Shown: positions 25,903-35,875 of the stretch, piece after piece
How positions within the stretch are numbered: position 1 is the first letter of the stretch
How the letters are laid out: each line of letters begins with the position of its first letter
Notes under the pieces: model-generated
What the model was told of the DNA's origin: nothing
The model's database searches: none
Seen by the model: only the letters and a program-made list of their open reading frames with translations
NCBI RefSeq assembly: GCF_000753865.1
Contig: NZ_JQFW01000015.1
Span: 140,866 to 204,865, forward strand
Origin: Alteromonas sp. LOR
GTDB taxonomy: Bacteria; Pseudomonadota; Gammaproteobacteria; Enterobacterales; Alteromonadaceae
Direction: 5' to 3'
DNA: 64,000 bases
Translations under genes and position numbers: made by a program

Positions 25903-28137
25903 ATGAAAAATACCTGCGCCTTGCTCGTTTTCGCGACTCTATTGCCTATCGTCGCGTTTGCACAGGACACCTCCACATCGATAGCTGCTCCGTTGGCTTT
26001 TTGCAGTGCTGAACCGGTTTCGTTCAGTAGCAATAAGCTAATGGAAAAAGGCCATATAAAGGTAGAAGCAAATCGTACTGAGATTGTTGAAAACAAGGTA
26101 GCTCTGTTCTCTGGCAACGTTGATATAACCTCGGACACTGCGGTGATTAGTGCATCTCAAGCACAAGTGAACAGCGGTGGCAAAGATGTTATCGCCAAGG
26201 GCGATGTGACCTACCAAGATTCAGCGCTAAAAGTGCAAAGCGATACTGTGTCATTGCGTTCTGAAGAAGAACGCTTAGAAATGACCAATACCAAGTATGA
26301 ACTCACCGGTTTTGTTGGTCAGGGCGCAGCGAAAGATATTGTGTTGGACACCGATACTGGGATAGTACTTAAGGAAGTCAGCTTTACCACATGCCCAGAA
26401 GGCGATGAAGACTGGTTAATCAGGGCCAGCGAAATAAGCCTGGAGAAAGGCACCGCGTGGGGCCAAGCCAAGCACACTCGCTTTTATATCGCTGACGTCC
26501 CCGTATTTTACCTGCCCTACTTTGCTTTTCCTGTGAGCAATGAGCGTCAGACAGGTCTGCTTTTTCCAGAATTAACCAGCTCTAGTCGAACAGGCGTAGA
26601 CTACACCCAACCTTTTTACTGGAATATTGCCCCTAATTACGACATGACCATTTCTCCTCGCTTAATGACGAGACGCGGGGTTCAGCTCAATACTGAATTT
26701 CGTTACTTAACGGAAAAAAGTGAGGGTATGGCCTATGTGGAATACCTTCCAAGCGATAGCGATATTGACGGTAATCCAGACCGCTATTTTTATCGATTAC
26801 AACATCAAGGGCTTGTTGGTGATAACTGGCTACTCAATATCGATTTTAATGGATTAAGCGACGATAACTATCTGCTTGACCTTGGTTCTGATTATTACAG
26901 CCGTTCCGACACTCACCTATATCGCAGCGTCGGACTTAGTTATTACGACGAAAACTTATCAGTCAACGTTGAGGTAAAAGACTTTGAAGTGCTTGGAGAT
27001 ACCGCCGACAGTTATCGCGCAGTACCTCAAGTAAAAGTTAATTACAGTACCGAAATGTGGCGCTATTTTGAGTTCAGCTTAGACTCGGAAATAGCCCATT
27101 TCGACAACACACTTGATACCGCGCCAACGGCCACACGTTTTCACATCGCTCCTACATTGGCGTTACCTTTACGAGCGGCATGGGGAGAAGTGGTAGCTGA
27201 AACGTCGCTGTTTCAAACCGTATACAAGCAAAATAATGTTGAAGGGACCGCATTAGAAGAAGATGTAGAGCGAAGTCTTGGGCAAGCAAGACTGTACGGT
27301 GCGCTATATTTTGAAAGAGATACCTCTTGGTTTAATGATGAACTGTCCATGACCTTCGAACCAAAAGTACAGTATTTGTATACCTCATATGAAGACCAAA
27401 CTGCTATTGGTTTATACGACTCCACGGCCCTTTTAACCGACGTTGAAGGCCTGTTTCGCGGGCAGGAATTCACAGGCCTTGACCGCATTAACGACAACAA
27501 TCAAATTACCCTTGGCGCAACGACTCGCATGTTAGATAAAAACAATCGGGAACAATTTGTTCTTAGTGTGGGTCAGATATTCTATCTTGAAGACAACAAG
27601 GTGATAGCAGCAACAAAAGATCAGGACCGTTCTGCCCTTGCCGCCGAGATAGACTGGCGCTTTGACCAAAATTGGTATTTCCACTCCGACGTTCAGGTAA
27701 CCACCGACACCGATAAGGTTGACTTGAGCAGCGTTGGAATAGAATACAGAAAAGATGCATCTCGCTTTCTTCAACTTAGCCATCGTTATGTTCGCAATTT
27801 AAGTGGCGAGACAATTGATCAAATTGGAATATCTGCCAGCTGGCCTATTAACAAAAACTGGCAATGGGTTGGCAGAACGTACAGAGATTTAGAAAGAAAC
27901 CGCAGTGTCGAAACCTACGCAGGCCTGCAATATGAATCTTGCTGCTGGGCTGTGCGCTTTGTGGCCCAGCGAACGCTTAACAATCGTTTTAACGACAATG
28001 GTGAGCAAACCACAGACGATTTTGACTCAGGGGTTTCACTGCAGTTTATTTTCAAAGGAATTGGCTCGATGGCGAGCAGAAGAAGCATGCTGGAAGACGG
28101 TATGTTTGGCTATCGACAGCCTTATAGTTTAAATTAA
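25903..28137 (+). CDS. lptD: LPS-assembly protein LptD
   Basis: A 744-residue outer-membrane protein. A signal peptide ends AFA; an LptA-like periplasmic jellyroll (about 45-190) leads to a C-terminal beta barrel. The four disulfide cysteines are in the expected places: Cys34, Cys164 (TTCPEGDED) and the pair Cys680-Cys681 (ESCCWAVR). With LptE it inserts LPS into the outer leaflet. It leads the lptD-surA-pdxA-rsmA-apaG-apaH run, which has very short gaps throughout. Confidence 0.97.
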   Translation: MKNTCALLVFATLLPIVAFAQDTSTSIAAPLAFCSAEPVSFSSNKLMEKGHIKVEANRTEIVENKVALFSGNVDITSDTAVISASQAQVNSGGKDVIAKGDVTYQDSALKVQSDTVSLRSEEERLEMTNTKYELTGFVGQGAAKDIVLDTDTGIVLKEVSFTTCPEGDEDWLIRASEISLEKGTAWGQAKHTRFYIADVPVFYLPYFAFPVSNERQTGLLFPELTSSSRTGVDYTQPFYWNIAPNYDMTISPRLMTRRGVQLNTEFRYLTEKSEGMAYVEYLPSDSDIDGNPDRYFYRLQHQGLVGDNWLLNIDFNGLSDDNYLLDLGSDYYSRSDTHLYRSVGLSYYDENLSVNVEVKDFEVLGDTADSYRAVPQVKVNYSTEMWRYFEFSLDSEIAHFDNTLDTAPTATRFHIAPTLALPLRAAWGEVVAETSLFQTVYKQNNVEGTALEEDVERSLGQARLYGALYFERDTSWFNDELSMTFEPKVQYLYTSYEDQTAIGLYDSTALLTDVEGLFRGQEFTGLDRINDNNQITLGATTRMLDKNNREQFVLSVGQIFYLEDNKVIAATKDQDRSALAAEIDWRFDQNWYFHSDVQVTTDTDKVDLSSVGIEYRKDASRFLQLSHRYVRNLSGETIDQIGISASWPINKNWQWVGRTYRDLERNRSVETYAGLQYESCCWAVRFVAQRTLNNRFNDNGEQTTDDFDSGVSLQFIFKGIGSMASRRSMLEDGMFGYRQPYSLN

Positions 28138-28198
28138 CCCGTAATTACGCACCGATTAAACGTGCGTTAATACATTAACCAATAATAAAAGAGTGTGT

Positions 28199-29482
28199 AT
28201 GAAGTTCATTATCCGTGCATTGATGTTAGGTGCAGTACTCTCATTTAGCAGTATGGCACAAGAGGTCATGCTTGATCGCGTTTCCGTGATTGTTGACCAA
28301 GGTGTAGTGCTAGAAAGCGAAATCGCTGCACTAGTAAAAGAAGTAAAGCGCAACGCAGAGGCGAACAATCAAGAGCTTCCCTCAGATCGCGCCCTAAGAA
28401 CTCAGGCCATTGAGCGCTTAATAACCAAAAATCTTCAGCTTCAAATGGCTGACCGTATGGGTATTCAAATTAGCGATCCACAGCTAGAGCAAACCATTGG
28501 TAACATTGCGGCAAATCAAAATGCCTCTATGGAACAATTGAGAACTCAACTCGCTGCAGAAGGCATTGCGTATGACGACTACCGCGAAGACATTCGTGAA
28601 GAAATCATCATGGGCGAAGTTAGACGGGCCAATGTTCGTCGTCGTGTTTATATTACGCCACAAGAAATTGATACGTTAATGGGTCTTATAGAGCAGCAAG
28701 GTGCAGAGCAAGCAGAATACCGCCTTGGTCATATTCTTATCGGTTTCCCTGCCGACCCTACCGACGAAGATATCCAAGCCTCTCGTGAAAGAGCGGAAAA
28801 GGTTATCTCGTTACTCGAGTCTGGCTCAGATTTCACTAAAATTGCTATCGCATCATCGTCGGGTAATGAAGCCCTTGAAGGTGGTGACATGGGTTGGTTA
28901 AACATCAACGCAATGCCGACGCTGTTTGCTGAAGCCGTGCAAAACAAAGAAGTGGATTCATTGGTAGGCCCCATTCGAAGTGGCGCCGGTTTCCACATAC
29001 TAAAAGTCGTTGATACCCGCGGTATTGAGAAAGTGACGGTGCAAGAAGTTAATTCTCGTCATATTTTGGTTAAGCCTTCTATTATTCTTAGTGAAGATAA
29101 AGCGAAGGACATGCTTGCTGGTTTTAAAGAAGACGTAATAGCTGGCGAAGCTGAATTTGAAGAGCTGGCTAAAGAATATTCAGAAGACCCTGGTTCAGCC
29201 CTTCGCGGCGGAAATCTTGGTTGGTCTAACCCAGATAACTACGTACCTGCATTTAAAGACGCGCTGGCAAACCTTGAGCCAGGTGAGTTTAGTGAGCCTG
29301 TGCGCTCAGTTCACGGTTGGCATTTAATTCAGCTTATTGAACGTCGCGTTGACGATGCAACTGATAAGCGCAAAGAAGAAAAGGCCTATCAGCTGATCTT
29401 TAATAGGAAGTTTGCCGAAGAAACAGAAAACTGGCTTCGTGAAATGCGCGACGCAGCGTATATCGAAGTTATCGAGTCTTAA
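28199..29482 (+). CDS. surA: Periplasmic chaperone and peptidyl-prolyl isomerase SurA
   Basis: About 427 residues. A signal peptide ends SSMA, giving the mature start [13 protein letters not shown]. The N-terminal chaperone module (about 22-170) is followed by two parvulin domains (about 170-270 and 285-385, the second with SRHILVKPS) and a C-terminal helix. SurA escorts outer-membrane proteins, including LptD, to the BAM complex. ATG at 28199 is preferred over GTG at 28193. Confidence 0.96.
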   Translation: MKFIIRALMLGAVLSFSSMAQEVMLDRVSVIVDQGVVLESEIAALVKEVKRNAEANNQELPSDRALRTQAIERLITKNLQLQMADRMGIQISDPQLEQTIGNIAANQNASMEQLRTQLAAEGIAYDDYREDIREEIIMGEVRRANVRRRVYITPQEIDTLMGLIEQQGAEQAEYRLGHILIGFPADPTDEDIQASRERAEKVISLLESGSDFTKIAIASSSGNEALEGGDMGWLNINAMPTLFAEAVQNKEVDSLVGPIRSGAGFHILKVVDTRGIEKVTVQEVNSRHILVKPSIILSEDKAKDMLAGFKEDVIAGEAEFEELAKEYSEDPGSALRGGNLGWSNPDNYVPAFKDALANLEPGEFSEPVRSVHGWHLIQLIERRVDDATDKRKEEKAYQLIFNRKFAEETENWLREMRDAAYIEVIES

Positions 29483-29496
29483 ACTATAAGTTATTC

Positions 29497-30483
29497 ATGA
29501 GCAGACCAATTAAAATAGCAGTAACGCCGGGCGAACCAGCGGGCATCGGGCCAGATTTGATCATTAAACTGGCCCAAGAAGAATGGCAAGCTCAGCTTGT
29601 TGTATTTGCCGATAGCGATATGCTTACGGCACGTGCCAAGGATCTTGGCATTCCTTTAACACTAGTCGATTACGACCCCGACAACGCTGATATTCAAGCG
29701 CCGGGGTCATTGTTTATAAAGCATATCGATAAGTCGGCAGACGTTGTTGCCGGTACACTCGATAGTGAGAACGGCCTGTACGTAGTGGAAACACTGCGCC
29801 AAGCCTGCCAGGCCAACATTGATGGTGATTTTGATGCTGTGGTGACTGGCCCAGTTCACAAAGGCATTATTAACAAAGCGGGTGTTTCTTTTAGTGGTCA
29901 CACTGAGTTTTTTGCCTACCAGTCAAATACGATTGATGTGGTGATGTTGCTTTCTACAGAAGGGCTCAACGTTGCACTGGCCACCACACATATTCCTTTA
30001 GAGTATGTTGCAAAAGCCATTACGGGCACTCGCCTTCACAAAGTGATTCATATTATTCATACCGATTTAAAGCTTAAATTTGGTATTAAAGAACCACGTA
30101 TTTACGTGTGTGGACTGAACCCTCATGCGGGAGAAGACGGTCATATTGGTACTGAAGAAATCCGTACCATCACGCCTGCCCTCAACGAGCTTCGCGAAGA
30201 AGGGCTTGATATCATCGGCCCACTCCCCGCAGACACCATTTTTCAACCTAAATACCTGCAAGATGCCGACGTTGTGTTGGCGATGTACCATGACCAGGGC
30301 TTACCTGTGTTAAAGTACAAGGGGTTCGGCGCGGCGGTAAACATCACTCTGGGTTTACCCTTCATTCGTACATCGGTAGACCACGGTACTGCGCTTGATT
30401 TAGCCGGTACTGGAAATGCCGACGCCGGTAGTTTCAGAAAAGCATTGGAAAAAGCCATTGAGCTTGCGCAGCATCAACAATGA
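29497..30483 (+). CDS. pdxA: 4-hydroxythreonine-4-phosphate dehydrogenase
   Basis: A 328-residue PdxA. Signature stretches include [23 protein letters not shown], the metal-binding SGHTEFFAY and [11 protein letters not shown]. It oxidises 4-phosphohydroxy-threonine in B6 synthesis, supplying PdxJ (18523). The stop overlaps the rsmA start by 4 bases. Confidence 0.97.
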   Translation: MSRPIKIAVTPGEPAGIGPDLIIKLAQEEWQAQLVVFADSDMLTARAKDLGIPLTLVDYDPDNADIQAPGSLFIKHIDKSADVVAGTLDSENGLYVVETLRQACQANIDGDFDAVVTGPVHKGIINKAGVSFSGHTEFFAYQSNTIDVVMLLSTEGLNVALATTHIPLEYVAKAITGTRLHKVIHIIHTDLKLKFGIKEPRIYVCGLNPHAGEDGHIGTEEIRTITPALNELREEGLDIIGPLPADTIFQPKYLQDADVVLAMYHDQGLPVLKYKGFGAAVNITLGLPFIRTSVDHGTALDLAGTGNADAGSFRKALEKAIELAQHQQ

Positions 30484-31307
30484 GTAAAACACACTTAGGC
30501 CACACGGCACGAAAACGATTTGGGCAAAACTTTCTTCACGACGATTATGTGATTGGAAAGATTGTTGCGGCTATCGCCCCCAAAAATGAACAAAACTTGG
30601 TTGAAATAGGACCGGGTTTAGGCGCGCTTACCGACCCGGTATGCGAAGAAGTAGACAGACTCACAGTTATTGAACTTGATAGAGATTTGGCCAAGCGCCT
30701 GCGTCAACACCCGTTTAATGGTGAAAAGCTCAACGTTATTGAGCAAGATGCAATGACAATGGATTTCTGCGCATTATCAAAAGAAATGCCTGATAGCGAC
30801 CGTAAGCTTCGAGTATTTGGCAATCTTCCATACAACATCTCAACGCCACTTATGTTTCACCTTTTTGATCACGCGCCCTGCATTGAAGATATGCACTTTA
30901 TGCTGCAAAAAGAAGTGGTAAACAGACTGGCCGCTGGCCCTGGTTCAAAAAGCTATGGCCGCCTTTCGGTAATGGCGCAATATTACTGTCATGTTATTCC
31001 TGTACTAAATGTACCACCAGGTGCTTTTAACCCGCCGCCTAAAGTAGATTCAGCGGTTGTTAAACTTGTACCTCACAGTGTACCGCCTGTTCAGGTAGAA
31101 TCGCTAAGCACCCTTGAAAGAGTCTGTGCTCAAGCATTTAACCAGCGCAGAAAAACAATTCGTAATTCTTTGAAAGACTGTTTAAGTGAAGAAGAAATCA
31201 CTGAGCTGGGCCTCGACCCGAAGTGTCGCGCCGAAACGCTCTCACTGACTGATTTTGCTACCATTGCAAATGCCGTTTCTAGCAAAGAATACCACCAAGA
31301 GTCTTAG
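30480..31307 (+). CDS. rsmA: 16S rRNA (A1518/A1519-N6,N6)-dimethyltransferase RsmA (KsgA)
   Basis: A 275-residue Rossmann methyltransferase. Motifs: RFGQNFLHD at the start, SAM-binding [10 protein letters not shown] and the NLPYNIST target-base motif. It dimethylates two adjacent adenines in the 3' end of 16S rRNA and acts in 30S maturation. ATGA overlap with pdxA indicates coupling. Confidence 0.97.
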   Translation: MSKTHLGHTARKRFGQNFLHDDYVIGKIVAAIAPKNEQNLVEIGPGLGALTDPVCEEVDRLTVIELDRDLAKRLRQHPFNGEKLNVIEQDAMTMDFCALSKEMPDSDRKLRVFGNLPYNISTPLMFHLFDHAPCIEDMHFMLQKEVVNRLAAGPGSKSYGRLSVMAQYYCHVIPVLNVPPGAFNPPPKVDSAVVKLVPHSVPPVQVESLSTLERVCAQAFNQRRKTIRNSLKDCLSEEEITELGLDPKCRAETLSLTDFATIANAVSSKEYHQES

Positions 31308-31315
31308 TTTTTTCT

Positions 31316-31690
31316 ATGCATGAATTAGATATCCAAGTGCGAGTGAAAACTCGCCACTTGCCTGAACATCTCCCCTCCGATTCCGCGCAATTCGCATTTG
31401 CCTATCACATTACGATTGAAAACAAGAGTGATGAAACCGTTCAGTTGATTAATCGCTACTGGCGTATTACTGATGCAAATGAAAAAACGTCTGAGGTTGA
31501 GGGTGCAGGTGTTGTGGGAAAACAGCCTATACTGAAACCTAATGAAAGTTTTGAATATACCAGTGGCGCGGTAATCGATACCCCTGTAGGCAACATGGAA
31601 GGGTATTATGAAATGGAGCGCGAAAATGGTGAGCGCTTCAGACTCCCTATCGATGTATTTAGACTTGCGATTCCCCATATACTGCATTAA
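31316..31690 (+). CDS. apaG: ApaG protein
   Basis: A 124-residue ApaG/DUF525 beta-sandwich domain. Typical stretches are FAYHITIENKSDETVQL, the glycine-rich VEGAGVVGKQP and ESFEYTSGAVIDTPVG. The biochemical role in bacteria is not settled. It lies between rsmA and apaH as in E. coli, 8 bases from rsmA. Confidence 0.95.
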   Translation: MHELDIQVRVKTRHLPEHLPSDSAQFAFAYHITIENKSDETVQLINRYWRITDANEKTSEVEGAGVVGKQPILKPNESFEYTSGAVIDTPVGNMEGYYEMERENGERFRLPIDVFRLAIPHILH

Positions 31691-31696
31691 GGATGA

Positions 31697-32515
31697 ATGA
31701 TGGCTAAAGGCAACACTTATGTCATTGGCGATATTCAGGGCTGCTACGATGGGTTACGACGCATTTTAGACAAAGCCAAGTTTGACCCTTCCAAAGACAC
31801 GCTTTACGCCGTGGGCGACTTAGTGGCACGCGGAGAAGACTCCCTCAGCACACTGCGATTTTTAAAGTCCCTTGGAAACAGTTTTTCTAGCGTACTTGGC
31901 AATCACGACCTCCACTTCTTGGCTACGCTCAATCATATTCACAATGCCAAAAAGTCTGACAATTTAGACCCTCTGCTAAACGCCAGCGATGTCAAAGAGC
32001 TAGAGACATGGCTGCGCCAGTTTCCCCTAGCGGCCAAGTTAGACAAACACACGCTAATTGTCCACGCTGGTCTTTATCCAAGCTGGTCAATGAAAAAAGC
32101 ACTGTCGCTCAGTAATGAGGTGTCTGAAGCCTTAAAGGGGCCTGATTACGTCAACCTCTTAAAAACGATGTATGGCAACACGCCAGTGAAATGGTCGAAA
32201 GAACTTAGCAAAGAAGAGCAGCGCCGCTTTACTGTCAATGCGTGTACGCGAATGCGCTTTGTCACGGAATCAGGGGAGCTCAATTTTGACAACAAATCCC
32301 ATCCCGATAGCGCGACAGATGACATCAAGCCATGGTTTAAGCTGCAAAACCCGAAGCTAAAAGCCAAGCAAAAGGTCATATTTGGTCATTGGGCTGCCCT
32401 TTCTGGTGAGACACAGTCGCCTCAATTCGTTGGTCTTGATACTGGCTATGTGTGGGGACAAACCTTAACCCTAATGAACCATACATCTGGTGAGCTCATC
32501 ACGCTCACTGCTTGA
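31697..32515 (+). CDS. apaH: Diadenosine tetraphosphatase ApaH
   Basis: A 272-residue metallophosphatase. Motifs: GDIQGCYDGL (His of the usual GDIHGC is replaced by Gln here), GDLVARGEDS, GNHDLHFLA and HAGLYPSW. It splits Ap4A symmetrically into two ADP. The GDIQGC variant also occurs in known ApaH proteins, so it is likely active. A hairpin at 32585-32606 follows. Confidence 0.95.
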   Translation: MMAKGNTYVIGDIQGCYDGLRRILDKAKFDPSKDTLYAVGDLVARGEDSLSTLRFLKSLGNSFSSVLGNHDLHFLATLNHIHNAKKSDNLDPLLNASDVKELETWLRQFPLAAKLDKHTLIVHAGLYPSWSMKKALSLSNEVSEALKGPDYVNLLKTMYGNTPVKWSKELSKEEQRRFTVNACTRMRFVTESGELNFDNKSHPDSATDDIKPWFKLQNPKLKAKQKVIFGHWAALSGETQSPQFVGLDTGYVWGQTLTLMNHTSGELITLTA

Positions 32516-32584
32516 GGGTAAAAGCACTTTCCATATACCTTCTCCTCCTAATTCCCTTTTCTTATCTCGCGCTTTACAACTCTA

Positions 32585-32606
32585 AGCCGCCCTAAAATAG
32601 GCGGCT
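32585..32606 (+). terminator. Possible terminator after apaH
   Basis: AGCCGCC / GGCGGCT hairpin with an eight-base loop, but followed by CTTAG rather than a T-run. Termination is uncertain. Confidence 0.45.
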
Positions 32607-32663
32607 CTTAGCGACGCGACTGGTCATACCTAAAAATAAATGTCATAAATTTAAGAATAGGGG

Positions 32664-32690
32664 TAAACATTAAGTAGTTGTAGTCGATAC
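32664..32690 (+). promoter_or_regulatory. Putative sigma-28 (FliA) promoter of the chemoreceptor gene
   Basis: TAAACATT (32664-32671), an 11-base spacer, then GTCGATAC (32683-32690) resemble the flagellar class consensus TAAAGTTT-N11-GCCGATAA, matching 6 of 8 in each half. It lies about 140 bases before the ATG, in an otherwise gene-free gap. Confidence 0.55.
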
Positions 32691-32831
32691 ATTATTTTAA
32701 TGTCCCGTAATAAAAATGCACACTAAATATGCTCAACGCTAAGCCACACCATAAACAATGAGGTATATTTTGAACGGTTTGCGAGGTAATATTGTGGAAA
32801 AGAAAAACAAAAACACCCATCAGGAGTTCCG

Positions 32832-34856
32832 ATGAAAATAACCGTAGCCACTCGCGTCATTGGTGGATTTGTAGCGATAAGTGCGCTGCTCATTGTTGTG
32901 AGTATTGTGTCCCTCGTCAACCTCAACTCCATTGGTTCAGCAACTGAAGAAGTTAACGACGTCGCTCTGCCGAGTGTTGCGGGAAGTAATGCGCTTAAAG
33001 CGAGCTTCCTGAATATGGGCCGACTTACCTTCGAAAGTTATATAGAAGAAGAGCTATCTGGTCTGTCAGAAAAGCGTAATTCATTCAATGCCGCACAAGA
33101 TACCTTTGATTCTGAGTACAACCAGCTAGCGCAAGCTGTCAGCAAAGATGCTGAGCTACAGGGCTCCCTCAATTCAGTTCGCGACGCCTATGAAGCCTAC
33201 ACCAAGAACGTAGATGCTATGTATGCCAATCACAAGCAGTATCTTGATCTGCGCAACACCATCGCGGACCGTCTAGGTGACGCAGAAGATAATGCTGATG
33301 ACGCATCAACCTACCTTCTCGATTTTTCTGATTTAGACTCGGTTCAGCGTATTCCTGAGCTACGCCGTGCATCTGAAATTGGTAGCGAACTTGAAACCTC
33401 TCTTCTGTCTTTGCTCACTGTATCTTATGAGTACATTAAAACGCAGACACTACAACGCTCTCAAACACTGGGTAATGAAGTTGATTTAGTTGTCGACAAG
33501 GTGGTTACTCAGTTAAGTGAAATGAACGCAGCTGCCGATGGCCGCGACGATTCTGGAACCCTTGATGATATAAACGATTTAGTCAACGACGCCATCAACG
33601 CTATTAAGGCGAGTGATGGTGTGATGCAGCTTCACGTAGACAGACTTGAGCGTCGTAATGACGCAGAACAAGCGCTGAACGCCTCTGACGCTAACATAAA
33701 TCAAGGTACGTTGGAGCTAAGCCGTTTATTGACCTTAGCTGACAAGAAAGCCAGCGATATAGAAACACAAGTAAACTCAGCCATCACTACGGGTAACACT
33801 TTCGTTATTGTTGTTGTACTTGCGTCAATCGCCGTCGCTGCATTTATCGGTTACATCACCGTTCGCGCTATTACGCTTCCGCTAAGCCGAGTAAACGAGC
33901 TACTTACCGTGGCGTCCTCTGGTGATCTTACTCATCGTCTTGATGATTCTGCTCAGGATGAATTTGGTTTACTAGCAAGAAACTGCAACACGCTTATCGG
34001 CAATTTAAAAGAGCTTATCACTGGTATTAATGTTCGTGCAGAGCAATTAGCCGCTGCATCGGAACAAACCTCGGCCGTGACTGCGCAAACGACTCACTCC
34101 ATTCAAGATCAGAAGTCTCAAATTGGTCAGGTCGCTACTGCCACCACAGAGATGCATTCTACGTCTCAATTAGTTGTGCAGAGCGCTGAAGATACACTTA
34201 GCCAAATTCGTCATGCTGACAAAGAAGCAGAAAACGTTCGCTCAATCTCCCTTGAAAACAAAAACACCATTGAGATATTGGCGAAAGACGTTCAAGACGC
34301 TGCCGACGTTATTAACAAGCTACATCAAGATAGCGCGAGCATTGGCGGTATCCTTGATGTGATTCGTGGAGTTGCAGACCAAACTAACCTGCTTGCACTA
34401 AACGCTGCCATTGAGGCTGCTCGTGCTGGTGAGCAAGGCAGAGGTTTCGCGGTGGTTGCCGACGAAGTAAGAACCTTAGCAAGCCGTACGCAGCAATCTA
34501 CGCAGGAAATTAATGCCATGATTGAAGTGCTTCAGGCAGGTGCTGAACGTGCAGTAGCTGTGATGAATCAAGGTAAAGAGCAGACTGCGGCCTGTGTTTC
34601 ACAGACTGAGAAAGCAACGCAGGCGCTTGATATCATCTCTGATGCGGTTCACAGAGCCCATGATGTCAGCTCTCAAATTGAGCAGTCTGCCCGAGAGCAA
34701 AATACGGTTTCACAAGAAATCAGTCAGAAGCTTGAAACTATTGTAGGCATTGCTGAAGAGACTACCGCAGGTGCTCAGCAAACCTCTGAGTCAAGCCATG
34801 AGGTTGCAAGGCTTGCTGATGAACTTCAGCAGTCTATTCGCCAATTTAAGGTGTAA
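32832..34856 (+). CDS. Methyl-accepting chemotaxis protein
   Basis: A 674-residue chemoreceptor. TM1 (about 9-31), a long periplasmic helical sensory region (about 32-325), TM2 (about 326-346), HAMP (about 347-400), then a signalling domain with the conserved tip [18 protein letters not shown]. The sensory region is mainly helical with no recognised CACHE or PAS fold, so the ligand cannot be named. It signals via CheW/CheA to the flagellar motor. CAGGAG precedes the ATG. A strong terminator follows. Confidence 0.93.
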   Translation: MKITVATRVIGGFVAISALLIVVSIVSLVNLNSIGSATEEVNDVALPSVAGSNALKASFLNMGRLTFESYIEEELSGLSEKRNSFNAAQDTFDSEYNQLAQAVSKDAELQGSLNSVRDAYEAYTKNVDAMYANHKQYLDLRNTIADRLGDAEDNADDASTYLLDFSDLDSVQRIPELRRASEIGSELETSLLSLLTVSYEYIKTQTLQRSQTLGNEVDLVVDKVVTQLSEMNAAADGRDDSGTLDDINDLVNDAINAIKASDGVMQLHVDRLERRNDAEQALNASDANINQGTLELSRLLTLADKKASDIETQVNSAITTGNTFVIVVVLASIAVAAFIGYITVRAITLPLSRVNELLTVASSGDLTHRLDDSAQDEFGLLARNCNTLIGNLKELITGINVRAEQLAAASEQTSAVTAQTTHSIQDQKSQIGQVATATTEMHSTSQLVVQSAEDTLSQIRHADKEAENVRSISLENKNTIEILAKDVQDAADVINKLHQDSASIGGILDVIRGVADQTNLLALNAAIEAARAGEQGRGFAVVADEVRTLASRTQQSTQEINAMIEVLQAGAERAVAVMNQGKEQTAACVSQTEKATQALDIISDAVHRAHDVSSQIEQSAREQNTVSQEISQKLETIVGIAEETTAGAQQTSESSHEVARLADELQQSIRQFKV

Positions 34857-34875
34857 ATTACCATCTAATAATGCG

Positions 34876-34914
34876 AAAAAGCCCCGTATTAACCTTGTTA
34901 ATGCGGGGCTTTTT
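34876..34914 (+). terminator. Intrinsic terminator after the chemoreceptor gene
   Basis: AAAAAGCCCCGTATTAAC pairs with GTTAATGCGGGGCTTTTT (one G:T) around a four-base loop, ending in a T-run. Confidence 0.92.
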
Positions 34915-35071
34915 ATTGTAAACGCTTTTCTGCATCCGTCATCTCTATCGCCATCCCCCGCCCTCGCCAGCTAAATGCAATCTAGTTGCCATCTACATCT
35001 GCGCAGCTATGTGACCAAATACCGATGCAACAGCGTATAAACTGCAAATATCACTAACGTATAGCATCACC

Positions 35072-35692
35072 GTGAAACTTCTAGCGCTTACCTTACTTTG
35101 TGGATTACTCATGTCTAGCTTCTCCGCCCGTGCCGATAAAACCTATTATAAAGACAGCGAAACCATCGCCTACAAAACGATTGACTCTCTTGCAGAGGAA
35201 ATTGAAGTGAGAGAGTACCCTGCTTCTCTTGCGGTAATGTCGAAGGGTAGCAGCGACAATGGCGCATTTAGGCTTTTATTTAATTACATCTCTGGTGAAA
35301 ACAAAGCACGCAGTGAAATTGCGATGACATCACCGGTAGAAGTGGGTAACGAACAGGTAGAAAGTGCAAAAATCGCCATGACGTCGCCCGTTGAGGTTAC
35401 CTCAAAAAACACCATGATGTTTTTCCTGCCAAGTAAATACAACGTGGATAACGCGCCCGTCCCCTCACACCCTGCGGTATCATTAGTTGAAGTTCCACCA
35501 AGAAAAGTGGCAGTAATTCGCTACTCTGGATTCAACAATGACGATAAGCGACAGGCGTATGCCGAAACGCTACTGAGAACACTTAAGGAACAGGGTTATG
35601 ACATTGCCGGTAAACCAAGTTACCTAGGCTACGACTCACCATTTACCCTACCTTGGAATAAACGTCACGAGGTCATTGTTCCGGTAAAATAA
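35072..35692 (+). CDS. SOUL-family heme-binding-like secreted protein
   Basis: A 206-residue protein with a signal peptide (MKLLALTLLCGLLMSSFSARA). The mature part is a SOUL/HBP beta-barrel domain with VREYPASLAVMS, the repeated IAMTSPVEV tract and, near the end, YGYDSPFTLPW-like LGYDSPFTLPW. Eukaryotic members bind tetrapyrroles; in bacteria the ligand is unproven. It starts with GTG and has its own terminator, so it looks like a single-gene unit. Confidence 0.88.
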   Translation: MKLLALTLLCGLLMSSFSARADKTYYKDSETIAYKTIDSLAEEIEVREYPASLAVMSKGSSDNGAFRLLFNYISGENKARSEIAMTSPVEVGNEQVESAKIAMTSPVEVTSKNTMMFFLPSKYNVDNAPVPSHPAVSLVEVPPRKVAVIRYSGFNNDDKRQAYAETLLRTLKEQGYDIAGKPSYLGYDSPFTLPWNKRHEVIVPVK

Positions 35693-35732
35693 AGCAGTGT
35701 AAGTAGCGCTCTGCATGGCTATAGAGAGATAA

Positions 35733-35760
35733 AAAAACGGCCCGAAAAAGGGCCGTTTTT
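35733..35760 (+). terminator. Intrinsic terminator after the SOUL gene
   Basis: AAAACGGCCC / GGGCCGTTTT with a six-base loop, flanked by A-run and T-run, so it may also serve lysC from the - strand. Confidence 0.88.
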
Positions 35761-35788
35761 GATGTGTTTTTTAACTACTCGCTCTTAG

Positions 35789-35836
35789 CTACAAGCTTTA
35801 CCTACAAGCTTTTACTCACAGGCTTTTAACCACAAG
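35789..35836. repeat. Degenerate 14-bp tandem repeat, about 3.5 units
   Basis: Units like CTACAAGCTTTTAC begin at 35789, 35802 and 35816 and fade at 35830, between the SOUL gene terminator and the lysC end. Non-coding. Confidence 0.6.
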
Positions 35837-35875
35837 TACAGAGCAGATAGTGAGTACTCACCCTACACGAAAATC

